A stretch of DNA of 11,491 nucleotides. It comes from JAZGER01 sp036480335. Its GTDB lineage: Bacteria; Pseudomonadota; Gammaproteobacteria; DSM-19610. Both the position numbers and the translations under genes were made by a program. Shown here piece after piece: positions 6,036 through 11,491 of the stretch (position 1 is its first letter; the number at the start of each line of letters is the position of its first letter). The DNA is taken from assembly GCA_036480335.1 (NCBI GenBank), contig JAZGGH010000027.1:1-11491 (forward strand), read 5' to 3'. The notes under the pieces are model-generated. The model was not told where the DNA came from, did not search any database, and saw only the letters and a program-made list of their open reading frames with translations.

Positions 6036-7177
6036 AACAATATTTAAAACCCCTTCTATTTCTAGCTGGGTTAACCGCTGGTGCATTTTGGTGGCATACC
6101 AACATGGAATCCGTTTCTAAAAATAACTATGTTGGATACAAAGGTGAAGCTCTTAGCAACGATTATCTGGCAGTTGAACGCTTTCTGACATCCATCGGCA
6201 TCGAAGCAGAAAGCATCAGCAGTCTGGAAAAACTTCGTGAAATGCCGTCGACACAAGATGTCCTATTCATCCCGACTGAGCGGATAAGTTTCAATAAACA
6301 GCGTAATGCAACTCTGCACGATTGGGTTGAACAAGGCGGGCATCTGATTGTTGTAAGTTGGACATTAACCGATACCGAAGGCTATTCCTATGGCCCAGAG
6401 GATCCATTCTTAGACTCACTGGGTGTTGAGCAATTTGAGCATGATAGCGAAACACTGGATGACCAGGAAGACCGTATCCCTACCGATGCCGTTATAGGCG
6501 ATAGTTTTCTGCAAATAGACTTTTATGACAGTTACTATTTAATCGACCACTCCGATACAGCAACGGTTCTTGCCGAAGATGAATTTGGGGTACATGCGCT
6601 GCAATACGGAATTGGCGTCGGTAAGGTAACCGTATTAAGTGACAGTGATTTTCTGAACAATAACCGGATTAAACGCTATGACCATGCCTCCTTTTTCTGG
6701 CATCTCGCGCAGGGTGAAGCGCAGTTTGGAAAGGTCTGGCTAGTCTATCAAGAAGATATGCCGTCACTCTGGAAATGGCTAACACAGCACGCACCAACCG
6801 TATTAATTAGCGCCGCAGTATTGCTGTTGGTCTGGCTATGGCATTCTGCTGTACGTTTCGGACCAAGGTTGCCTGATCCGGTACCGGTACGCCGCAGCGT
6901 GTTGGAACACCTGAATACAAGTGGACGGTTTATGTGGCAACACCAGGTAGAAGACAGCTTGCTAAAAAAGGTGCGGGCAGCACTACACGAAACGATGACT
7001 TACCGGCATCCGGGATGGTCAACGTTGCCCAAAAACCTTTTGCAGAAAAAGCTGGCCGGGCGAAGTGGACTGGATACTGTGCGGATCGAACGTGCTTTAA
7101 CAGCAAGTGCAGAACACCGGCCACTGGTTTTTGTTGAATTAATGCGCGATCTTGAAACACTAAGGAAACGATTATGA
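6020..7177 (+). CDS. DUF4350 domain-containing membrane-anchored protein
   Basis: Protein of 385 aa, starting at ATG 6020, with AGGAAAAG (6010-6017) as ribosome site and a 16-nt overlap with the DUF4129 gene. An upstream in-frame ATG at 5927 lies far inside the previous gene and would place a hydrophilic stretch before the membrane anchor. A single N-terminal anchor (about 9-25) is followed by a large, probably periplasmic domain: GEALSNDYLAVERFLTSIGIEAES (42-65), VLFIPTERI, DWVEQGGHLIVVSW (101-114) and GIGVGKVTVLSDSDFLNNN (197-215). This pattern is the DUF4350 fold, related to glutamine-amidotransferase-like domains without obvious catalytic residues. A second helix (259-274) leads to a basic C-terminal cytosolic region (about 275-385). 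The role is unknown; it precedes the MoxR gene, overlapping it by ATGA. Confidence 0.87.
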   Translation: MSTAIKQYLKPLLFLAGLTAGAFWWHTNMESVSKNNYVGYKGEALSNDYLAVERFLTSIGIEAESISSLEKLREMPSTQDVLFIPTERISFNKQRNATLHDWVEQGGHLIVVSWTLTDTEGYSYGPEDPFLDSLGVEQFEHDSETLDDQEDRIPTDAVIGDSFLQIDFYDSYYLIDHSDTATVLAEDEFGVHALQYGIGVGKVTVLSDSDFLNNNRIKRYDHASFFWHLAQGEAQFGKVWLVYQEDMPSLWKWLTQHAPTVLISAAVLLLVWLWHSAVRFGPRLPDPVPVRRSVLEHLNTSGRFMWQHQVEDSLLKKVRAALHETMTYRHPGWSTLPKNLLQKKLAGRSGLDTVRIERALTASAEHRPLVFVELMRDLETLRKRL

Positions 7178-8157
7178 CTGAATCGAATGCTGTAATAGAA
7201 GTTGTGGAAAATGGAAGCCAGGTTATTGATGATATCCGCCAGGAAATTAAAAAAGCCGTGGTTGGTCAGGAGACCGTTATTGATCAGGTGTTAATCGCTT
7301 TACTGGCAGCCGGGCATGTGCTGGTTGAAGGTGCGCCAGGCCTCGGTAAAACATTGCTAGTGCGTGCACTAGCAGCCTCTTTCGGTGGTCATTTTTCACG
7401 CATTCAGTTTACGCCTGACCTAATGCCCGCTGATGTCACGGGACACGCCATGTATGACATGCAAAGTGAACAGTTCCGTATCCGCAGAGGGCCGGTGTTT
7501 ACTCATCTGTTGTTGGCTGATGAAATTAATCGGGCGCCCGCCAAGACACAGGCCGCACTACTCGAAGTGATGCAGGAGCGGCAGGTTACGATCGAAGGCC
7601 GGGCGCATACCCTGGAATCACCGTTCATGACACTGGCGACCCAGAACCCGGTTGAACAGGAAGGTACCTACCCGCTGCCGGAAGCACAACTGGATCGGTT
7701 TTTGCTGAAAGTTCTGATTGACTACCCCACCGCTGATGAAGAGACTGGGTTAGTATCCCAGGTGACCGCCGGTAAAATTGGTGATGGCCTTGAGGTCGGC
7801 CAGGTTAGTCAAGTAGTGGATTGCGAAACAATCAACCAGTTGCAGAAAACTGTTGCAAGTTTGTGTGTCGATGAACGCATTGTCCAGTATGCAGTCGCTA
7901 TTGCCCGCGAAACACGAGACTGGCCTGGCATTGAATTGGGAACCGGCCCAAGAGGGGCGATTGCGTTAGTACGTGCTGCTCGGGCTGCTGCATTTTTAGC
8001 CGGGAGGGATTTTGTCACGCCTGATGATGTTAAAGCGATTGCTAAAGCAGCTTTACGCCACCGTATACTGCTCTCTCCTGAGCTGGAGATAGAAGGCCAG
8101 ACACCTGACCGTATTCTGGATGCGGTGTTGGATAAGGTGGAAGCGCCACGCATATGA
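7174..8157 (+). CDS. MoxR-family AAA+ ATPase
   Basis: Cytosolic AAA+ ATPase, 327 aa, of the MoxR family, which act as chaperones for maturation or assembly of envelope and metal-containing proteins. Motifs are complete: Walker A GAPGLGKT (residues 53-60), Walker B LLLADEIN (112-119), sensor 1 TQNP with N158, arginine finger R175 in AQLDRF, and sensor 2 GPRG (258-261). The C-terminal lid contains FVTPDDVKAIAKAALRHRILLSP (280-302). Hydrolysis is expected to be active. The start lies in an ATGA overlap with the DUF4350 gene, and its own stop overlaps the DUF58 start in the same way. MoxR proteins nearly always have a vWA-type partner encoded next to them; here that is DUF58. The clients are unknown, but the membrane genes upstream are the obvious candidates. 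Confidence 0.96.
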   Translation: MTESNAVIEVVENGSQVIDDIRQEIKKAVVGQETVIDQVLIALLAAGHVLVEGAPGLGKTLLVRALAASFGGHFSRIQFTPDLMPADVTGHAMYDMQSEQFRIRRGPVFTHLLLADEINRAPAKTQAALLEVMQERQVTIEGRAHTLESPFMTLATQNPVEQEGTYPLPEAQLDRFLLKVLIDYPTADEETGLVSQVTAGKIGDGLEVGQVSQVVDCETINQLQKTVASLCVDERIVQYAVAIARETRDWPGIELGTGPRGAIALVRAARAAAFLAGRDFVTPDDVKAIAKAALRHRILLSPELEIEGQTPDRILDAVLDKVEAPRI

Positions 8158-9458
8158 TTCCAGGACGTCACTTGTTTTTTGCACTTTGGTTTTGGTTGGT
8201 AGCCGGTATAACTTCCGCATTCATGCCAGCCACATCCGTTGTCTGGATTTCTCTGGGAGTGCTGTTAGCCAGCATGGCAAGTGTTGATCTCCTGCGCATG
8301 TTTTTACTCAAGACACCAATCGTTTCACGGGAGTTAGCAACAGCCTGGCCGCAAGGAATTGAACATCCAGTGACCGTCAAACTCACGAACCTTAACCGTT
8401 GTGAAATCAAGCTAGGCGTGTTTGACCATTACCCTACCGGTGCTGATGTCAAAGGTCTGCCAGCAGAATTAAATATTCCTGCGGACAATTGGGCAAAATG
8501 CGTTTATCAGCTCCGGTTACTACAGCGGGGCGTCGCTGATTTCGGACTTGTACAGTTGCGTTTATATTCCCCTTGGAAATTTTGGCAGCGTTCGCTCAAG
8601 GTTGGCAGACCGGAGCAAGTACAAGTCTATCCCAACTACGCACCAATTATGAAGTACGCAATACTGGCGACAGATAACCGCACAAGCCAGATGGGTGTTC
8701 TACGTAAACGCCGCCGTGGCGAAGGTCTTGAGTTTCATCAATTACGTGAATACCGGGATGGAGATGTATTACGGCAGGTGGACTGGAATGCAACAGCACG
8801 CACCCGGAAACTCATTTCACGTCAATACCAGGAAGAACGAGACCAGCAAATCTTGTTTGTCATTGACTGCGGTCGGCGAATGCGTTCGGCCGATGGCAGT
8901 ATAAGCCACTTCGATCATGCACTGAATGCCCTGTTGTTATTGGCACATGTTGCATCACGCCAGGGAGATGCCGTCGGTTTGATGACCAGTGCAGGTGAAC
9001 AGCGTTGGCTCGCACCTATTAAGGGCGGCGCAGTGTTAAATACAGTAATGAATAAAGTATTCGACTTGCAGCCTGGCACTGCCGCCGCTGACTATTCGTC
9101 TACTGCGGTTGAAATAATGAAACGCCAGCGCAAACGGGCACTAATCGTATGGATTACTAATTTACGTGACGAAGACAGTGACGACTTGTTACCCGCACTG
9201 CATATGTTACGAAAAAAACACCTTGTGTTATTAGCCAGTTTACGCGAACAAGCTGTGTACAACGCACTAGAACAACCGATGACAGATCTCGATGATGCGC
9301 TTGGCTGCGCTGCTATTCATGAATACCTACTACGCCGGGATGAAATGCATGCCAAAATCAGGCGCAGTAATATTCAGACTCTGGATGTGACACCACAAAA
9401 GCTGCCTGTTAATCTCGTTAATCAGTATTGGGATATTAAAAGCAGTGGCGTATTGTAG
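8154..9458 (+). CDS. DUF58 (vWA-like) domain protein, MoxR partner
   Basis: DUF58 protein of 434 aa, starting in an ATGA overlap with the MoxR gene. Two membrane helices sit at the N-terminus (about 8-25 and 28-48), followed by a beta-rich region (about 60-155) and the DUF58 core: GLEFHQLREYRDGDVLRQVD (191-210) then WNATARTRKLISRQY. The vWA-like fold starts at ILFVIDCGRRM (233-243). In a classical vWA domain this would be the metal site DxSxS; here D238 is kept but the serines are replaced (D-C-G-R-R). Later elements are HALNALLLLAHVASRQGDAVG (255-275, quoted in parts) and ALIVWITNLRDED (329-341). It is the last gene of the operon. DUF58 proteins commonly accompany MoxR ATPases and are thought to link the ATPase to substrates. 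The altered site may mean metal-independent binding. Confidence 0.93.
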   Translation: MIPGRHLFFALWFWLVAGITSAFMPATSVVWISLGVLLASMASVDLLRMFLLKTPIVSRELATAWPQGIEHPVTVKLTNLNRCEIKLGVFDHYPTGADVKGLPAELNIPADNWAKCVYQLRLLQRGVADFGLVQLRLYSPWKFWQRSLKVGRPEQVQVYPNYAPIMKYAILATDNRTSQMGVLRKRRRGEGLEFHQLREYRDGDVLRQVDWNATARTRKLISRQYQEERDQQILFVIDCGRRMRSADGSISHFDHALNALLLLAHVASRQGDAVGLMTSAGEQRWLAPIKGGAVLNTVMNKVFDLQPGTAAADYSSTAVEIMKRQRKRALIVWITNLRDEDSDDLLPALHMLRKKHLVLLASLREQAVYNALEQPMTDLDDALGCAAIHEYLLRRDEMHAKIRRSNIQTLDVTPQKLPVNLVNQYWDIKSSGVL

Positions 9459-9530
9459 TTGGTCAAATAAAACTATAGTTCTATTGCGAGAGATATTCTT
9501 CTTTTTAATATAATCACCCGCACTCCAAAT
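9459..9530. other. Short gap between converging operons
   Basis: Seventy-two bases separate the DUF58 stop from the stop of the sorting-tail protein gene. It contains a 10-bp palindrome (AACTATAGTT, 9471-9480) and AT-rich sequence but no hairpin with a T tract, so I cannot name an intrinsic terminator for either gene. Confidence 0.6.
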
Positions 9531-10391
9531 TTACGTCTCGTTGCGTTTTGCAATTCCAACTAAACCCAACAGTCCAGAACCAAACAGCCAAAGGGCTGGA
9601 GGTAATGGGACTGCACTAAACTCAAATATGATATCACTGGACCCGCTGGTCACATATAGAACATCACTGGATGCACTCAGTGATAATGACAGCGAGGTAA
9701 GACCCGAAAAACTTGGGTCACTGATCATCAATTCTGAAACAACGCCACTAAGGTCACTGCTAAACTCTACCAGCTTATTTGGCCCTGATAAGGAAGCGAT
9801 AAAATTTCCTGTCACAGGATCAATATCAAGTCCTAGAATGTTAGATGAAGATAGTGAGGAGTAGCTCATTGTATTTAGAATGTTGAACGCTGAATCCAGC
9901 TCATAAAGAAAATCTGTGTTGCCAATAGACTCAGCAATCCATAGATTATTTGTAGTAGGGTTAATGGCCAGACCAGCAATCTGCTGAATACCCGGCAACG
10001 AAACGGTGTTGACGATGGCTCCGTTCTGGCTGATTCGGGAAAGGACAGAGGTTCCATAACCAATAAAAAGATCCGTGGTATTTGGAATCCCTGCTAGTGC
10101 AGTAATGGTTTGGCCACCTGTTGCTATCTCTGTTTCGTACAGGGGCGTTCCAGATAAATCAAACTTATAAAAATTAGCCGCCGTCGTATTAAAATCGGAA
10201 TTGCCCACAACGTAGAGCCAATCATTCACTTCATCGTGATGTATTCCGCCCATCGCAATACCAGGTCGTGCGACACCGGCATCAATCTTATTGGTCAACA
10301 CAAACCCATCAAGTAGGCTTGCACTTACTGAGGTGGAAAATAAAACAACTACGCAGGCACACACAGCACCCAGCAGGTACAACTTCTTCAC
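9531..10391 (-). CDS. Secreted beta-propeller-like protein with VPLP/PEP-CTERM-type sorting tail
   Basis: Exported protein of 286 aa. The signal peptide is MKKLYLLGAV then CACVVVLFSTSVSA (cleavage after about residue 24). The middle consists of about five related segments of roughly 40 residues, such as GLAINPTTNNLWIAE and GLDIDPVTGNFIAS, each ending in a chain like FYKFDLSG or LYELDSAF. This is the pattern of a small NHL or SdiA-regulated-like beta-propeller. The tail VPLPPALWLFGSGLLGLVGI (261-280) plus KRNET is a sorting signal of the PEP-CTERM/VPLPA-CTERM class: motif, hydrophobic helix, basic end. Such proteins are processed by an exosortase or similar enzyme, and are tied to exopolysaccharide production. 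No exosortase gene is in the window. The start is GTG at 10391, supported by GAGGAGA 9 nt before it. The binding partner is unknown. Confidence 0.9.
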   Translation of the reverse strand: MKKLYLLGAVCACVVVLFSTSVSASLLDGFVLTNKIDAGVARPGIAMGGIHHDEVNDWLYVVGNSDFNTTAANFYKFDLSGTPLYETEIATGGQTITALAGIPNTTDLFIGYGTSVLSRISQNGAIVNTVSLPGIQQIAGLAINPTTNNLWIAESIGNTDFLYELDSAFNILNTMSYSSLSSSNILGLDIDPVTGNFIASLSGPNKLVEFSSDLSGVVSELMISDPSFSGLTSLSLSLSASSDVLYVTSGSSDIIFEFSAVPLPPALWLFGSGLLGLVGIAKRNET

Positions 10392-10399
10392 GATGATTC

Positions 10400-10406
10400 T
10401 CTCCTC
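10400..10406 (-). promoter_or_regulatory. Ribosome binding site supporting a GTG start
   Basis: Minus strand GAGGAGA, in a purine run (GGAGAGAGGAGAGAA), lies about 9 nt before GTG 10391. No ATG in frame sits nearby before the signal peptide, so the site decides for a GTG start. Confidence 0.65.
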
Positions 10407-10419
10407 TCTCCGTAAAGCT

Positions 10420-10437
10420 TTTATAGTGCGACTATAA
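10420..10437 (-). promoter_or_regulatory. Inverted repeat over a candidate -10 box
   Basis: A perfect 7-bp inverted repeat, TTATAGT-GCG-ACTATAA, spans 10421-10437. On the minus strand TATAAA (10420-10425) within it could serve as a -10 box for the sorting-tail gene, 29 nt before its start codon. No convincing -35 box is seen (GACGGC at the expected place), so the repeat could be a regulator site at a weak promoter. Confidence 0.4.
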
Positions 10438-10654
10438 TTGCAGCCGTCTCTATTTTATTGTGGCGTTATTACCGGGAACCTCTCAACTTTCCCGATTGCT
10501 GACATCAACTCGATTATCTGAGTTAAGTACAGCGCTATAAACACCCCTTTCTAATTACTAGTAATACATAAATACCACGCGGAAACAACTGCTGTTTGAA
10601 ACACACCTCCAATCAAATACATAGCGGCTACCGATCTGCCCTTTATCCGTGATA
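10438..10654. other. Gene-free stretch between two minus-strand surface-protein genes
   Basis: No supported gene lies here. Small symmetrical elements are present: CGGGAA/TTCCCG arms (10473-10478 and 10489-10494), AACTC/GAGTT arms (10507-10511 and 10520-10524) and the perfect 12-bp palindrome ATTACTAGTAAT (10554-10565). None has a T tract, so no terminator for the upstream dockerin-type gene is called. A promoter for the sorting-tail gene may lie within. Confidence 0.5.
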
Positions 10655-11491
10655 TTAGGGCGGCAGCGTAATCAGACCCAGCACAGCCCGAGTCAGGATC
10701 AATAGATCAGCGGTATTGAGTGTCCCATCAGGCGCACCCAGCGGGGCAACGTCTGCAACTAACAATTCAGCCGGTGTCGGCGTCAGATCACCCATGATAA
10801 ACCGTTGCAGGATCACGATATCAGCCGCATTTACCTGGCCATCCGGATTGCCGTAGGGTGCCAGGTCGCCCTTGCGGCGGACACCATTACTGTTCGATGC
10901 ACTGTCGTTCGGGTCGGTGCCCGCATTAAACTCAAACAGTGCAGTCTCACCGTCACCATCGGTATCCGTGCTCGCATCAGCCGGATCCAGCGGATTCAGA
11001 CCATTACTTAGTTCCCAGCTATCAGGAATTAGATCGCCATCAGTGTCGACTAACAGCGGGTTGGTACCATGATGATTCACTTCATCTCCATCCGATAAAC
11101 CATCCCCATCGGTATCGAGATTGAGTGGATCTCCTTCAGTACTATCAACGATACCGTCATGGTTGGTATCTTCATAGAAATCCGCCCAACCATCCCTGTC
11201 ACGATCCAACAACAATTCAAGCGATAAGATATCACTATTGAGTGCGCCGCCATCGTTCGCGCAACTTTCCAGGTTAATATAGGGCCGTAACAAGCCACCG
11301 CCTAATCCACCTGAAGGGATAGAGGCATACTTGATATTATTGACATAGACCTGGTAATCGTTACCCGCTTTAGTCACGAGAACATCCACCAACGAACCTT
11401 GAAGAGGAGCAGGCAATGTAATGGCCGCTTTGCTCTCAATTCCTGATTCAACAACGCGAATCGTCAAATACGGCGTGTTGTCGTTATCGAA
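10655..11491 (-). CDS. Secreted protein with thrombospondin type 3-like repeats and C-terminal dockerin-like pair (5' end outside window)
   Basis: The last 278 residues of a large extracellular protein; the frame is open through base 11491 (FDNDNTPYLTIRV...), so the true start lies beyond the edge. Residues 1-90 (numbered from the edge) look like the end of a beta-sandwich domain (LVDVLVTKAGNDYQVYVN), possibly LamG-like. From about 97 to 195 run calcium-binding loops of thrombospondin type 3 style: DRDRDGWADFYED, TNHDGIVDSTEGDP, DTDGDGLSDGDEV, DTDGDLIPDSWEL and DTDGDGETALFEF. The end has two dockerin type I-like EF-hand units: GDLAPYGNPDGQVNAADIV with ILQRFIMG, and ADVAPLGAPDGTLNTADLL with ILTRAVLG. 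Dockerins bind cohesins in cellulosomes; none is seen here, and non-cellulosomal dockerins occur in many bacteria. Probably a calcium-stabilised surface or secreted protein. Confidence 0.9.
   Translation of the reverse strand, partial: FDNDNTPYLTIRVVESGIESKAAITLPAPLQGSLVDVLVTKAGNDYQVYVNNIKYASIPSGGLGGGLLRPYINLESCANDGGALNSDILSLELLLDRDRDGWADFYEDTNHDGIVDSTEGDPLNLDTDGDGLSDGDEVNHHGTNPLLVDTDGDLIPDSWELSNGLNPLDPADASTDTDGDGETALFEFNAGTDPNDSASNSNGVRRKGDLAPYGNPDGQVNAADIVILQRFIMGDLTPTPAELLVADVAPLGAPDGTLNTADLLILTRAVLGLITLPP

Noticed and set aside
7809..8171. A 120-codon open frame antisense to the end of the MoxR gene
   Set aside because: It is a mirror of the conserved MoxR lid sequence; the serine- and alanine-rich translation matches no protein I know and there is no ribosome site.
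9471..9480. Palindrome AACTATAGTT as terminator after the operon
   Set aside because: Too short and without a loop or T tract; it cannot serve as an intrinsic terminator.
10392..10520. RpoN (-24/-12) promoter before the sorting-tail gene, as in some PEP-CTERM genes
   Set aside because: I looked for GG-N10-GC with the usual flanks on the minus strand and found none.
1..11491. CRISPR array, rRNA or intact tRNA gene
   Set aside because: No regularly spaced repeats and no complete cloverleaf or rRNA-like stretch was seen on either strand.

Overview
The window reads as part of a proteobacterial, most likely gammaproteobacterial, chromosome. The main pointer is a secreted protein ending in a VPLP-type sorting tail (VPLPPALWLFGSGLLGLVG), a form common in aquatic Gammaproteobacteria, including methanotroph-like lineages. 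Base composition looks moderate. No rRNA or intact tRNA gene is present, so the genus cannot be fixed.

Region 1 (1-1655, minus strand) is an AbiE-type toxin-antitoxin operon. The antitoxin AbiEi is transcribed first and overlaps the start of the nucleotidyltransferase toxin AbiEii, whose last codons lie beyond the window's left edge. A candidate promoter and two matching inverted repeats, built on the same half-site with the same 5-nt spacer, lie in front of AbiEi and look like autoregulatory operators.

Region 2 (about 1660-2367) is scar-like DNA. It holds the broken C-terminal end of a tyrosine recombinase, a perfect 14-bp terminator hairpin, a stretch resembling a tRNA 3' end (possible att remnant) and about 200 nt of unassigned sequence. 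It ends in nested inverted repeats and an AT-rich promoter-like stretch before the next operon.

Region 3 (2368-9458, plus strand) is a very tight seven-gene operon: RDD - RDD - SpoIIM/DUF95 - DUF4129 - DUF4350 - MoxR AAA+ ATPase - DUF58. Every junction overlaps by 4 to 16 nt, so the genes are probably translationally coupled. The set suggests an envelope-associated machine: a cytosolic MoxR ATPase working with a vWA-like DUF58 partner, membrane proteins with cytosolic or periplasmic domains (DUF4129, DUF4350), and multi-pass membrane proteins (two RDD, one SpoIIM-like) that may be channel, transporter or client. The gene set recurs in distant bacteria but its biochemical role is, as far as I know, not established. 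It is the best candidate here for an undescribed system.

Region 4 (9531-11491, minus strand) holds two surface or secreted protein genes. One is a small beta-propeller-like protein with a signal peptide and VPLP-CTERM tail. The other, cut by the right edge, ends in calcium-binding thrombospondin type 3-like repeats and a C-terminal dockerin-like pair. The operon of region 3 converges on this pair with only 72 nt between stop codons.
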